Assembly: GCF_030445035.2 (NCBI RefSeq)
Contig: NC_080677.1
Coordinates: 620,001 to 684,000, forward strand
DNA from: Dasypus novemcinctus
Lineage: Eukaryota > Chordata > Mammalia > Cingulata > Dasypodidae
DNA: 64,000 bases
Direction of reading: 5' to 3'
The stretch's first letter is position 1; each line of letters begins with the position of its first letter. The notes beneath the pieces are model-generated. The model saw nothing but the letters and a program-made list of their open reading frames with translations. It made no database searches and was not told where the DNA came from. The position numbers and the translations under genes are program-made. This document shows, piece after piece, positions 23,381-35,465 of this stretch.

Positions 23381-23826
23381 CCCAAGGTGCTTTTTTTATT
23401 TTTATTTTTATTATATTTATTTTATTTCTTTCTCTCCCCTCTCCCCCCCCCCCTTGTCTACTCTCTGTGTCCATTCACTGTGTGTTCTTCTGTGACCATT
23501 TCTATCCTTATCAGCGGCATGGGAATCTGTGTTTCTTTTTGTTGTGTCTTCTTGCTTTGTCAGTTCTGCGTGTGTGCGGCGCCATTCCTGGGCAGGCTGC
23601 ATTTTCTTTCAGGCTGGGCAGCTCTCCTTACGGGGCGCACTCCTTGCGCGTGGGGCTCCCCCACGCGGGGACACCCCTGCATGGCACGGCACTCCTTGCG
23701 TGCATCAGCACTGCACACAGGCCAGCTCCACATGGGTCAAGGAGGCCCGGGGTTTGAACCGCAGACCTCCCATGTGGTAGACGAACGCCCTATCCATTGG
23801 GCCAAGTCCACTTCCCCCAAGGTGCT
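23381..23826 (-). mobile_element. DAS SINE, full length
   Basis: The body at about 23392-23815 lies on the minus strand. Its tail shows as T-rich (TTTTTATT)n, followed by a C11 run at 23445-23455. The head is at the right (complement of GGGAAGTGGACTTGGCCCAA). The target duplication CCCAAGGTGCT is at 23381-23391 and 23816-23826. Open frames of 128 and 150 codons here are SINE translations. Confidence 0.93.
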
Positions 23827-23955
23827 CTTTTTAATTTAAGGGCAGGGATTAATAAGTACAGGCTGGGTTGGAATGAGCTCTTCCATTTCCTTCTTCTAGA
23901 AGAATATAATCACAGCTCTGAGGGCATTATTCCACCCTGCACTTAAGAGAACTTG

Positions 23956-24241
23956 AGGGGAGCAACCGTAGCTCAAACAGTTGAGCATCTGCCTCCCACA
24001 TGGGAGGTCCTGGGTTGAGTTGCCAGTGCCTCCTAAAGAAAACAAACCAACAACTAGCAGACAGTGAACAGTGAGGAAAAAACCCAATAACCACAGAACA
24101 GCGAGCAGACAACGAGCAAGCAATGAGCAAACAGATGAGGGCGCCAACTCAGGGAAGCCAGTGTGGCTCAAAGGTTGATTGCTGGCCTCCTGCATTTGAG
24201 GTCCCATGTTCGATCCTCAGTCCTGGTACCTCAGGAAAAAG
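23956..24241 (+). mobile_element. Dimeric tRNA-derived SINE (DAS-I/II type)
   Basis: There are two tRNA-like heads in tandem. The first starts at 23956 (GGGGAGCAACCGTAGCTCAA) and is followed by an A/C/G-rich linker of 'GAGCAGACAACGAGCAAG' repeats. The second starts at 24152 (GGGAAGCCAGTGTGGCTCAA) with a B-box-like GTTCGATCC near 24209 and ends in CCTGGTACCTCAGGAAAAA. It is a different SINE group from the DAS copies with long GC-rich bodies. Confidence 0.68.
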
Positions 24242-25689
24242 ATGTGAGAGAGAGAAAGCGAACTCAAAGAGGAAAGCCCCCGATGGTGCTTTTCTAGAAA
24301 GACGGTAGAGACCTCCGTGGTGCTCCAACAAAGGTTCAGAGCCCGGTGCCTAAAGGACTCACTGATTTTCCCCTGTGAGTCCAGGTCACAGTTTCTTCCC
24401 TGCAAGAGGCACAGGGGGGAGGAGAGCTGCATCTCAGTGTCTGGAGAAGCAGGAAGACAGGTCATTACGGGTTGTCATTCATCTCCTTGGTCCTCCATGG
24501 AGGCTCCTGGACACCCACTCCACACCCAGCCAGCCGTGAGGCCCTGGACACTGGTGACCCGAGGTCTGGCCGTCACAGTCAGTGCCCACAGCCCTGCTTT
24601 CCATTTACATTCCAGCAAGGGCTAGGGAAAAGCAGAACAGGAAGCACGAGTGAAGAACCTTGGAAAGATCTGGGACCTCTGATGCATGCCCACGTTTCAC
24701 GACTTCTGTTTCCTCTGCTTCTCTGCAAAGTGAACAACAGCAGGGGTGTTGAGAACGGTGACTGAGAACGGGCTTCAAGGCCAGTTCTGCTCCTTACTGG
24801 CTTTAAATTAAAAAGGGCACTGTGAGGCTTGAGTGGGCTGGTTAGAATGACCTTACCTGGTGCTGTGGTGGGAGCATGGGCTTGGGCTGCACAACAGACC
24901 TTGCTTCAAACTCTGCTCCAGTGCGCTGGGACCTTGGTTTCCATATTTGGTGGCTCAGGTGCTCCGTGTTCATTATTCCAAGGGGGAAGGCTCGCCTCAG
25001 AGGTCATACAGCTTTGCTTCTCCCATACTCCATCCGTCCATGGGCGCAAGCCCACAGGATTCAAGGGAAGAGTGCTTAGACCCCCCTTCTAGGTGGAAAG
25101 AATGTCAGAGAATTTGGAGGACACGAAACTTGTCTTCACTTCATCAGATGCCTGTTTCCTTGTCAGTAAGAACTCAGATCGTTCTGGTGGTTCATCAGCA
25201 TCTCCTAAGACTGAGGACGCATGTGTCCTTGGATCCGGCAATTCCACTTCTGGTCCATTTGGCAGACGCTCTCCTGGGATGCAGAGATGGATTAGGAACA
25301 GTCAATGCGTTCCAGGAGCTCATCCAAGAGCAAGTGCTGCCGGGTCTCTCAGGTGATGGCTGTTATCACTGCATCTTCTCACTGGAGGCAGCGGCCTGGG
25401 GGCGCAGAGCCACCTGTGGCCATGGGTGAGGCTGGGAGGCAGGGGCTATCGAGTGGGTCCTGGGGGATGACAGCGACAAGGGAAAGAGCCCCGGCTCCGG
25501 GCGTGCGGCCTCGCCTCCCGGGCTGACCCCGCGTTTGCTCCTCACAGCCCCTCTACCCCCGTTCCGTGGAGGCGCATTGCTCCCCATAATTGAGTTTTAA
25601 AACACTCAAGATGCTTTAAAACACCAGGTAAATTTAAGTGACCTTGTAAAAAGAAATAAGAGATTGGAGAAAGTGGTTAGCAAATTATT
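24242..25689. other. Unassigned GC-moderate stretch
   Basis: I see no supported exon. The 189-codon frame at 24860-25429 and its neighbours overlap one another in other frames and show no domain. A weak MIR-like phrase occurs near 24750-24800. Confidence 0.4.
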
Positions 25690-25920
25690 ATTCATTCAAT
25701 GACTTATTAATTATTAACTCTACAAATAAATATTAAACACTCCCTGCTGGCCTGTTCCAGCCAAGAGGGTAGGGATACCATATTGAACAAAACATACAAA
25801 ATACTTTCTCTCCAAGAGTTTTCTAAGGGAAGGAACATTATAGAAAAATTATAATTTATCTAAGAGTTGAATAGGAAAAAATATAATTGAAACACTATCA
25901 GAAATTATAATTAGGAATTA
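25690..25920 (-). mobile_element. Possible L2 3' fragment, antisense
   Basis: 'ATTATTCATTCAATGACTTA' and GATACCATATTGAACAAAAC resemble the complement of the L2 3' end, strongly diverged. Confidence 0.4.
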
Positions 25921-26109
25921 TTCAGTCTGTACCTCTTACTACTCTAAGCAATAAAATATGAAGAACTGTATTTGATTACATAAAATTTTTTTCTTATTTA
26001 ACATTTGTTACTTTTTATGATAAAAAATACTGTAAGTTTATTATAAAAAATGATGAAAAGTGAGATTTCAAATCACTGGGAGATGATGTTGGGACCTGTT
26101 TTAATTTCT

Positions 26110-26545
26110 AGGTTGCTGAAGTAAGCAATGGTCTGGCTTGCACAGTGAAAACTTCCTGGCTTTTGGTTTTGAGGCCGACAGGAGGCCCGGACGGAGGAGT
26201 CATCCTGGTGTGGCTCTTCTGCCTACGGCGACGCTCGCGGCCCAGCGCGCTGCGCTGGCTGCTGGAGATCCCGCTCCTGCCATGTGGCAAGGCCCACTCA
26301 TCGTTCTTCCAAGTGTCATTGAGTTCAGCTCCTTGTTTCTGTGTTTCTCTCCCTCTCTCTCTGAATTTAATTCGCTTATAAAGGACTCCAGCGAGAGAGC
26401 GTCAAGTCCATCGTGGATGAGTGAGCACCCTTCAGGGCAGTCACCGCGTCAAAAGGCTGACCATGGGTGCACACCCACTGGGCCAGATTTAAGGACATGC
26501 TTTCAGGGGTCGCATTCCAGCACCCACACGGCCTAGAGACAACTT
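26110..26545 (+). mobile_element. LTR-like high-copy repeat (xenarthran type), second copy
   Basis: CTGAATTTAATTCGCTTATA and 'AAAGGACTCCAGCGAGAG', then 'TCACCGCGTCAAAAGG' and 'GGGTGCACACCCACTGGG', are the same ordered motifs as at 34285-34735. The CpG-rich part at 26225-26275 is unusual for this family but lies inside it. Confidence 0.5.
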
Positions 26546-26779
26546 ATTTAAAATGTTAGATCCTATCATGTACAAAATGAATTCAAATGAAAAGTTCTTC
26601 AAAATATTAAAAAACAAACTAGAGACTGACAAACCATGAAAGTAGTAAAAAAAAAATAATAAGAGGTTGTTCCTATAATGTGAGGGGAGAAGAACTTCTA
26701 AGTGTGCCAATAAACCTATGACAAAAAGAGAAAAGTGGCAGTTTCAGCTACGGAAAAATACATAAATTCTGTATGGTGC
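26546..26779. other. Unassigned AT-rich sequence
   Basis: Nothing is recognised. Confidence 0.4.
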
Positions 26780-27120
26780 AATATGCCATAAAGAAGTCAA
26801 AATGGGAGGTGCGGGCCTGGGTGAGATCACTGGAGGCGAAGTTATAGGTGGAAAAGAGAAGTGTCTTGTTGCTGGAAATGTGCTGGCATTTCGCAGCTGG
26901 CTGGGAGAGGAGGAGGATTTTGCAATGGAGGCAAAGAAGGAGCCAGTGAAGAACACAAGGACAGGATGATAGCATGGGGGCCAGAGAAAGAGTATGAACG
27001 AGGTGGGAGGCCGAACAAGAAAAATAACTGACTTGGCAACACAGCAGTCATCGGTGACCTTTGGAAAAGACTTCTGGTGACCTTGTGAGGCAGGGCCAGC
27101 TTGGAGAGAGAAACTGGAGA
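26780..27120 (-). mobile_element. L2 LINE fragment, antisense
   Basis: 'CTTGGCAACACAGCAGTCAT' and 'CGGTGACCTTTGGAAAAGAC' match the complement of the L2 region that also appears near 4460-4490. Confidence 0.5.
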
Positions 27121-27592
27121 AAACAACATAGCCTGCGCTAGGTGTATTTTTAAGAGGAAGAGCGAGTCTTCCAGAGCAGAGGGGAATAAAGGACGACCAC
27201 AGATGCTGATTTATGGTTATTTTTGAAAAGCCATCGTTTGGGCATGTGTGAGAGCTGTTGGGAAAGACGCAGGCGCAGGGCTAAGGGAGTGGTCGTGCCC
27301 CTGTGCCATGGTTCAGGGAAGGTCCTGCGCTTAGAAGGGCTCACACTGGCCTCATGCTCTGCTGGTCTTGCTTTGAAAGCCATGATAATTATTGTACCAG
27401 GGACCTCGCCCTTTATTTTTCACTGGGACATGCTAATTATGTAGCCGGTCCTGTCCTGTTGAGAGAGAAAGGCTTAATATACAAAAGTCACAGGGGCTTC
27501 TAATGATGGGGACGGAGACATGCTCCCATGTCCAGGTGGACCCATCAGAGAGTAGGCAGGCAGTTCCTTTCTATCGGATGCATGCGATTATA
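27121..27592. other. Unassigned sequence
   Basis: No gene or repeat is recognised. Confidence 0.4.
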
Positions 27593-28033
27593 AATTAGTT
27601 GTTTTTTTTTTAAGATTTATTTTATTTTATTTCTCTCCCCTTCTCTCCCCCCCTCCATTGTCTGCTCTCTGTGTCCATTTGCTGTGTGTTCTTCTGTGTC
27701 CACTTGCATTCTTGTCAGCAGCACCGGGAATCTGCATCTCTTTTTGTTGCGTTGTCTTGCTGTGTCAGCTCCCTGGGTGTGCGACCCCACTCCTGGGCAG
27801 GCTGCGCTTTTTTCACGCGGGTCAGCTCTCCTTGTGGGTTGCACTCCTTACAGGTGGGGTTCCCCTACGCGGGGGACACACTTGCATGGCAGGGCACTCC
27901 TTGTGTGCATCAGCACTTCACGTGGGCTAGCTCATCATACAGGTCAGGAGGCCCTGGGTTTGAACCCTGGACCTCTCATGTGGTAGGTGGGCACTCTATC
28001 AGGTGAGCCAAATCTGCTTCTCATGAATTAGTT
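27593..28033 (-). mobile_element. DAS SINE, full length
   Basis: The body at about 27601-28025 has a T-rich left end (TTTTTTTTTAAGATTTATTT) and a head at the right (complement of AGAAGCAGATTTGGCTCACC). The duplication AATTAGTT is at 27593-27600 and 28026-28033. It is of the 'ATCAGGTGAGCCAAATCTGC' subtype. Overlapping frames of 90-111 codons are not genes. Confidence 0.9.
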
Positions 28034-28767
28034 TTATACGTTTCTTGTCTAGACAATGGTATTTTACAAATGGTCATATGGTTGTAACAAATTAAGCTGA
28101 ACTTCCTTTAATGTTCAATATCGCTTCTGTGTACAATGATTTTCTCTTTCTATCTTTTTAAATATTCATTTGTCTCTAGGCTAATATACTTATACTTAAG
28201 TAGTCATTAAAGCTTGAAGGTACTATACTTCCTGATTTCTTGATTATCGGAAAATGTCTTCTTGTTGTGTTCTCACAACTTCATTTATTGAATCTTGGTT
28301 CACAAAATTTTTAGCTTCAAAATCTGTAGACATTGTCCTCTATCGTGTGGTTCTTCAATCATGAATTATTCTTGATACTTAATGAATCTTAATAGTTATT
28401 AAGGGGAAGCAGACTTGGCCCAGGGGGTAGGATGTCTGTCATGGCCTTGTATCTCTGTGCTACATTTGGGCAATACCTTCAGCTATATCTTCCTCCCATG
28501 GGTCTGGGTGTGTGTGTTTCATTTGCTTTCTTTGAATCTTAAAATCGTCATGCTCCGCCCTGCTAATCTCTTCATGTCGGCTCCTAGGAGGCTTACACCC
28601 GTTATTTGTTGTTTCTGCTGTCTACCACTTGGGCGGCTTGCTGCCCCCTGTGTCTGGTGATAACTGGCTGTGGCTTACTGCTTGGTCAGCATCTGTGTGA
28701 ATCCCGTCGACCTGAATTGAGAATGTGCACTTGCGTCGGGACCCAGGGCACACCTCAGTCTTAGGAA
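28034..28767. other. Old L1-like sequence with a SINE head embedded
   Basis: AT-rich 28070-28400 and the segment after 28440 resemble old L1 sequence but are too diverged to name with confidence. No coding frame is supported. Confidence 0.35.
28402..28440 (+). mobile_element. Isolated 5' head of a DAS SINE
   Basis: GGGGAAGCAGACTTGGCCCA, followed by 'GGGGGTAGGATGTCTGTC', is the tRNA-like head. The body and tail are absent, and unrelated sequence follows directly. Confidence 0.7.
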
Positions 28768-29264
28768 TGTGGTAGGCAGAACAACGACCCCCCCCCCCAC
28801 CGGTATTTTCCACGTCCTACTCCCTGGAAACTGTAAACGTGTTACTTTACTTGGCAAAAGGGACTTTGCAATATGATTAAATTAAAGACCTTGAGGTGGG
28901 GAGAATAATTTAAATTACTTGAATGGTCCCAATGTAAGCACTTGTAAGTGGAAGAGGGAGGCAGAAGAATGGAAAACTCAGGGAGACGGATGTTTGTGAA
29001 GGATTTGGCCCAACACTGATGACTTTGAAGATGGAAGAGCAGGGCCATGAGCCAAAGAATGCAAGTGGCCTCCAGAAGCTGGAAAAGTCAAGGAAAGTCT
29101 TCTTCCCCATTGGAGCCTCCAGAGGGGATGCAGCCCTTCTAAAACCTTGGTTTTGGTCCAGTGAGACTCATTTTTGGACTTTTGACCTCCAGAAATGCAA
29201 GATAATAAATTTGTTTTAAACCATTAAGTTTGTGGTGATTTGTTACAGCAGCAGCAGGACACTA
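28768..29264 (+). mobile_element. MLT1 LTR (ERVL-MaLR), nearly full length
   Basis: It starts TGTGGTAGGCAGAACAACGA and runs through 'TTGGCAAAAGGGACTTTGC', 'CAATGTAAGCACTTGTAAG', 'AGATAATAAATTTGTTTTA' (polyadenylation signal) and 'GTGATTTGTTACAGCAGCAG'. This is the ordered MLT1 LTR. No internal region adjoins it, so it is a solo LTR. A C11 run lies at 28788-28798. Confidence 0.82.
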
Positions 29265-29926
29265 CTTTAGGGCCACTGTTGCCACTCTAGAGAGCCCAGA
29301 CATTATCAGGAGCTCAGCTCTGCTTCCTCACTCAAGGTTCAGCATCTTGATTGCACTGTGACTACTGTCAGCTTCTCTCGCGGAAATCCCGTCCGTCTCC
29401 TCTGCCCATTTTCAATCACTCCAGCTTCTTCCCCAGTACAGCATGAGTTTTCTTTTTCCTTTTTCATGGATGGGAGGTTTTGATGGAGATCTCCCTTTCT
29501 TCTAAAGAGCCTAGAAATGAACCAGATTGTTCTTATCCAGAAATTAGGTGCTTTACAATTGGAATAGAGTGTCTAGTCCAGCATAATAATCAACTATATA
29601 TTTTAGTTTCTTCTTCAGTATTGCTTACCTGGTTTATAGCTGGTCTGTGTCCTTTAAGGATACTGAGAATGCACATCAGAAACTAATTTAAAATGTTCTT
29701 CCATAATTCATGGTAAGCCTCTTTTAGGAAAAGACATTTACTCTTTACAACTTAGCCCCCTTCTCTTGAACTTCAATATTTTTTAATTTATAAAATATAT
29801 TAGCATTTTTCTCATAAATTCTGCTCTCATGCAGGGTAAATTTGCTGTTTTTATTTTTTTTCATAGATCAGTTTTTTCCAGTCTTTTCACATGCATCTTT
29901 GGTACCCATGTCTTCTTCACTATTTG
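29265..29926. other. Unassigned sequence
   Basis: Nothing is recognised. Confidence 0.4.
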
Positions 29927-30308
29927 TAGTGGTAAACTTTATGTATCAACTTGGCTAAGTTGTGTGGTCCTGTTGTTTGTCAAAGACTAGCTTAGATGTT
30001 GCTATGGAGGTAATTTGTAGATGGGATTGGTATCTGCAGTCAGCTGACTTTAAGACAATTGCCCTCAATAATGTGAGTATTCAATCAGTTGGAGGTCTGA
30101 AGAGCAAAGAGGCGAGATTTCCCAGAGAAGAAGAAATTTCTCCTCAAGACGGCACCATCAACTCTATCTGGAATTTCTAGCCTGCCTACTTCCTGAATGG
30201 ATCTCAAACTTGCCAGCACCCACAATCAAGTGAGCTGGTTCTTTAAAATAACTCTCCTTACAAGATGCCCCACTGGTTCTGTTTCTCTGGAGAACCCTGA
30301 CTAATACA
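29927..30308 (+). mobile_element. MLT2-type ERVL LTR
   Basis: It opens 'GTGGTAAACTTTATGTATC' and 'AACTTGGCTAAGTTGTG', and passes 'TCAATCAGTTGGAGGTCTGA'. It ends with the diagnostic 'TCTGGAGAACCCTGACTAAT' and ACA. It is a solo LTR of an ancient ERVL. Confidence 0.78.
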
Positions 30309-31079
30309 TCATTAGATCCACTTTTTCTGTCTTCTAACACCATTTCCCAGAGCCATCAGCTCACTAGGCAGTTTACATGCTGCCTACTTCTTATATGGTG
30401 TCAACAGGTATAAAAAAGATTTCTGTTAGTGCTCAGCTGAGAGGAGGAATTCACATTACTCTGAATTTGCACAGCCATGCTAATGATCTACCAGTTTTCA
30501 AGGAAAAATCTGATGACATAAGACAATGGTCAGAAAGAGTACAAAAGCAAACTACGTTTACATGTTACCTCTTGCATAAACTTGAATTTCAAACTTCCAT
30601 GTGCCTAACTAACCAGCCTTCTGAAGACAGCCTGTGGGACATGAGTGAATCCTCGTGAACAGGGAGTGAAGAAACGAGGGGGCGAGGCTTCGGCAGATCT
30701 GCTAGGTAGGCTATGTTTGTGGCCTTCTTTTGGTGTTTTTGTGAAACCAGCTCTTGTGGCATTTGGCTTTTTGCTTGCTATCTCATTTTCTGCCATGTGT
30801 AAACACCATGGGGTTTGGCTTTCTCCTCAATCCTCCACTTCATTCCCTCAGATACTGTCCTTTATCCAGAGGATGGGGGCTGTGGGCCAGTCCTTCTTCA
30901 GTTTGGTATTGTCTCAGTTTTCTTTCATCAGTGCTTTTCCAATTATGTCACGTTACTCATTTGTCACTAGTTTTTAGGTATCTTTCATGGTGGAAATGTG
31001 GGCAGAGAAAGATGTGCAATCTCCAACTGACTCACAAACATGAGAATATAAAACAATAACTAAACATATAACCAAAGGC
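30309..31079. other. Unassigned sequence
   Basis: Frames of 93-110 codons at 30377, 30645 and 30754 have no recognisable domain. Confidence 0.4.
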
Positions 31080-31800
31080 TGATCAAAAGTAAAATAGATG
31101 GCTTGGAAAAAATTTTCGGTGAAGATGACAAAATACAAAATGTATTTGTAACTCAAAGTAATTAGCGTGCAATAATATCTCAAAATCTAACAATAGAACA
31201 TTTACCTAATAGAAAATATTTTAAATATACAAACATCAGAAGACGGTCAACATTGTTAATAATGAATAAAGTTATATATAAAAAAAACATTGAAATGCCT
31301 TTTATGCTTAGTGGGGTGGAAAATATTAAAATAATAGCCATTACTGGTATGTTAGAGGTGAGGGTGATAAGTCAACCATAAGATACATAATGTACATTCA
31401 TGCAATTCTTGAAATTATCTTGGCAGTATCTATCATGAGAAATTAACAGACTTACATGGTGACAAGCAAAACAAACTTTTGATCAAAATCCTACTTCTGG
31501 GAATTTAAACTAAGAACCTTAAAAGTAAACAGATGGTTATTGTATTCATATGTAATAGCAAAATATTGTCATGAACCTCAGTATTTCACAATAAAAGAAA
31601 AACAGAAGTAGACCACAGAATGCAGAATTTAAAATAATAGTTTTTGAGTTCATGCAACATGAAAATGCTTGACCTTAGCATAGACATTAAAGCAAAGTAT
31701 ACACTTATTTCTATACCAATAGTATAACTCTATACGAGTTGTGTTCTTTTTGCTGAGACAAAGAAAAGTGCAAATAGTTTGGCATGTTGGAACAGCAACA
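31080..31800 (+). mobile_element. Ancient L1M ORF2/3' region
   Basis: Sense-strand phrases such as 'ATCAGAAGACGGTCAACATT', 'AAATCCTACTTCTGGGAATT' and 'ATGTAATAGCAAAATATTG' match an old L1 ORF2 end. Stops are frequent. Confidence 0.65.
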
Positions 31801-33129
31801 CTGATTAAAAAAATAAATGTTGCACATGTAATAAAAATACGTTAATTCCTTATGATTGGCATTGGTGGTATTCAAAGGCTTTGCAAATGTCAGTTTGTGC
31901 ATCTCCCACCCCTGCCGGGCTACACCTGCAGGTTCAATCCCAGTAATCCTGCAACTTACACATCTGACACTTACTGACCACTTTCAAAGGAGGCTGTGCA
32001 AGGGGAAGGCTGCACACAGCTTTCCATCCTGTGTCTGGGAGTGGGGCTAAGCGGTGCCTCTGGCTGCGCTGGGTTCAGCCTTCTCTCTCCCACCATCAGG
32101 GTGGTCAGATTACATGAAGGACCTTGCAGGTCTAGATCTCCATGTACCTGTGGTTCCCACTGCAACTACAGTTCTGCCAGATTTCTCCATCCATCAGGTT
32201 CTTGCTGGATTCTTCTTGTGTTTGGACTCATCAGTATCCCTCAGCAAGTCCAGATTTCAAGAACTGCCACCAATCCCCTCTCATCCACTTCTGATGAAAT
32301 TCCCTGGCAGGCGAGTCCATGCAGGTCTAGAGCATCACATCCCCTTGGATGCACTTGGGTTTTTTGGAAATCACTGACCTAGTCACGAATAGGTTCCATC
32401 ACTGCTCTGCACACCATCTCTGAAACACTCTGAACTAGATCCTGAGGCTTCTTCTGGGTAGCATTTATTGTTTAGCCTCCATCTAAATAATAATATTTGA
32501 TTATTATACTTCCGCCTGAGAGTGAGAGCTGCCCCGACACGCTGGTTTCGGTCTCATGTGCTGAGAGGGCTGTGCTGAACCGGGGAGGCATAGCTGGAAT
32601 AGTTGACTGTCTGTCTGTGGCCTGGCAGATTCCAAGGACACGTTCAGGTGTGCAATTGCCCAGGCTGTTGCAATGCACTGAAATGCGATGTTCTGCTGGA
32701 ATTAGAATAATTTCAACAGTGCAAGGTACAAACGATGCATGAACTTGGCTTTTTCTCTGAACTCCCCACATAGTTACTGAAAGCCAAACACTCCTCCCTC
32801 CAAAGAACAAAATTACTAAATGAAAATTACAGATGAGTAACCATGAAAAAACTTCCACTGGGCCTATGCTGGCATCACTTGGAATTCAGGTGCTTGTCTG
32901 AAATGCGGCATCTTAGAATTGGAAGGAAAACACTGAAAAAGAATGTCTAATTTGCTCCATTCAGAAACGTGACATCCAAGCACTATTTAAAGAAATGGTT
33001 TTGATAATTTGCAAGTGTAACATTTTCCATAGTCTTTCTAGTTGATTAAAACTATTAAATCTTTTCTGCTGTTTTTGTGAATCTGGAAAGCAGCACAGAA
33101 ACAATTTACTTATTGCCAATGATTGATTG
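31801..33129. other. Unassigned sequence
   Basis: No gene or clear repeat is recognised. Two overlapping frames of 107-128 codons at 31996-32382 compete with each other and carry no known domain. Confidence 0.4.
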
Positions 33130-33390
33130 ATCTCTTTCATTTATAACAACTGCTCTGAGTATGGACCAGATGGTGAGCTGAGCAGTTCACAACATATGCC
33201 TCATTTAATCTTCATGACAGCCCTATGACCTAGCTAACTATTTTTATGTCCATTATACAGTTTGGAGAATTGAGTCTGAGAGAGGCTCATTTACTTGCTC
33301 ACTACACGTAGTAAGTTCCAAGGCTCTGATTTGAATCCAGATATTTTGGTTCCAGAGTTCCCCATGAATTTAATCATCATGCTGTGTGAC
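33130..33390 (-). mobile_element. MIR SINE, antisense
   Basis: The complement of the MIR core and tail is readable: 'TGCCTCATTTAATCTTCATG', 'ATTATACAGTTTGGAGAATT', 'GATTTGAATCCAGATATTTT'. Confidence 0.75.
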
Positions 33391-34284
33391 ACATGACCAA
33401 AGCAAGCAAACGAAAATTTGAAAGTTCAGAATAGATATCTTAGCGTCCTCACGAGAGTGAGCTTGGTGTCCTAATTCCACTCTGTCCTCTCATGGAGTCC
33501 ACGTTCTGCCTTGGCTGGTGGCGTCACTGTAACACTGAACGAGTAAGGTAGAATTGTCATCCCTCTGGTCCCAAGAAAAGAGGGTCCTATATGGAAACTT
33601 AAAGAAAAGGCTTTAACTAAGTGATTGCTGAGTCCACTTTATCTCACATCAGTAAAACAGAGTATAAGAACTTTCATCATTTACAATTGTAACAGAGCCC
33701 TCCTCAGGTTGTCATCACGTTAAAAGCAAAAAGAGACAGAAAGTAGGATGTGCTTTGGCTCTGCTCAAGGACTGTTATCTCAGAAATTAGGGGACAGCGC
33801 CCGAAGCAGACAGGGCCAGGTCTGCAACAAGGGAAGCTAATCCAGCCGACGGGCTGGTCTCCAGGAAGGGCCCCCAGTCCAAAGCTTACAGTGTCGCCTT
33901 CCATTAAGTCTCCACACTGGCCAAAAGGGAGGCTTCTGCATTCTGGAGGCAAGCGCCACGTCTTGTCTCTAGTGTCAGTCAGGTGGAAGCAAGGCTCTAC
34001 CTGGTAGGTTGGGGTAAGTTGGTTAAAGAAACAAGGCTACCAGAAGTCTGGGAGGAACCCAGGACAGGGCTGCACATTCGGTAGATACCAAAGGCCAAAG
34101 CAGACACAAAGCCCGCGCGGTTGGATGAGGCACCCTGCGGGGAGGGGAGAAGAGCTTCCGTTTGCTGAAGGTAGCCAGTGGTAGCGTGAGTCAGCTTTCC
34201 TGGGAGACAGCTTTCGGGATACATTTATATAACCTCATTTCTATGCTTGAGCAAGCACCAGGCCTGGAGACCCACGTCGTTCTC
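33391..34284. other. Unassigned sequence
   Basis: No gene or clear repeat is recognised. Confidence 0.4.
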
Positions 34285-34735
34285 GTGTCCTAAGCTGCCA
34301 AAATGCAGATACTGCGAAATGGGTTGGCTTTTAGCAATGGGAGTTTATTAACTTATAAGCTTACAATTTTGGACTGAGAAAGAATATTCAGATCAAGGCA
34401 TCACCAGGCGATACGTTTTTCCTAAAGGCTGGCTGCTGGCGATCCTGGACTCCTCTGTCACAGGGCAAGGCACGTGGTGGCGTCTGCTGGTCTCTCCCTG
34501 CTCCTCTAGACTTGTGCTTTCAGCTTCCTGCTTCCACGGTGCCCCCTGTGCATTCATCCTGTTTATAAAGGACTCCAGTGAGGAGAATAAAACCCAAGCT
34601 GGGCCACGCCTCACTGAAGTAACAGGATCGGAAGGCCCTACTCATGCAGGTTCACACCCACAGGAAAGGACTGGTTTTAAGAATGCACTTTCCAGCCTCC
34701 ACACACATGGACTTGCCTGATGCTGAGGGTTCTTC
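34285..34735 (+). mobile_element. LTR-like high-copy repeat (xenarthran type), third copy
   Basis: It starts 'TAAGCTGCCAAAATGCAG' and contains 'GAAATGGGTTGGCTTTTAGC', 'TTATAAAGGACTCCAGTGAG', 'GGGCCACGCCTCACTGAAG' and GTTCACACCCACAGGAAAGG. It is better preserved than the copy at 26110. It has no retroviral internal region next to it. Confidence 0.58.
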
Positions 34736-35465
34736 CATGGACCTAGGTTTTCATGACGTGACCCTGGGCCCAGCAGTCAGGGAGAAGGCTAGTCTTTCAG
34801 GGACAGACATAGGAAGGCTCGTATTTCAGGGCGACCCAAGTCATACGAACCAGGAGACTGACGGGGGAGAGGTTTGCTGCATGGAATCCTTTGGGGAGGG
34901 CGGGCCCGGTCTGTGCCGGTGCCATCAGGTGAAGGGGACTGCATCACAGAGCAGAGTTCCTGTTAGGCCTAGTGGTTATCATGGGCTTGCCTTTCTTTCT
35001 TTTGTGTCCAGACAGCCTTAGAACAGAGACGTGCCTCTCTCCCCGTAGCCCACTCCACCCCCAGCGGAGCTGAAGGGCCCAAGTTTTCCAGCAGCCTATT
35101 CGTTTAACACCCCTGGGGAGATGCCGAAAGCCCGAGAGAAAACCCATGCTGGAGAATAGGCAGGAAAATAAACAGTTCACTAAGGAGTCACTGAGCAGCT
35201 GGCTTCTACTGAACAAAACTAATGGAAGACCCAGCAGAGAATGTTGACAATAATATCTATGATAGATGCCTAGAAAAAGATCAAATAACCTAGGAAAGTG
35301 GGTGTGAGAAAACTGGGAGGAGGAAAAGAAACCTAATCGTCTCCTGTGGAACGTGCCTGACCAAGTTTTGCCCCCACTAAACAAAATCAAACAGGTATTG
35401 TCGATCTTTTCCTTCTTGATCTGTAGCTCTTTACATGCTGTGGACAAAATTGCTGCAAGCAACTT
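34736..35465. other. Unassigned sequence
   Basis: The 180-codon minus frame at 34944-35486 is the longest in this part, but it shows no domain and runs into L1 sequence. I do not call it a gene. Confidence 0.4.

Noticed and set aside
23387..23839. Cysteine-rich 150-codon frame
   Set aside because: It is SINE sequence. Near-identical peptides come from the other SINE copies.
24860..25429. 189-codon frame on the plus strand
   Set aside because: It overlaps three other open frames in GC-moderate DNA. There are no recognisable motifs and no splice context.
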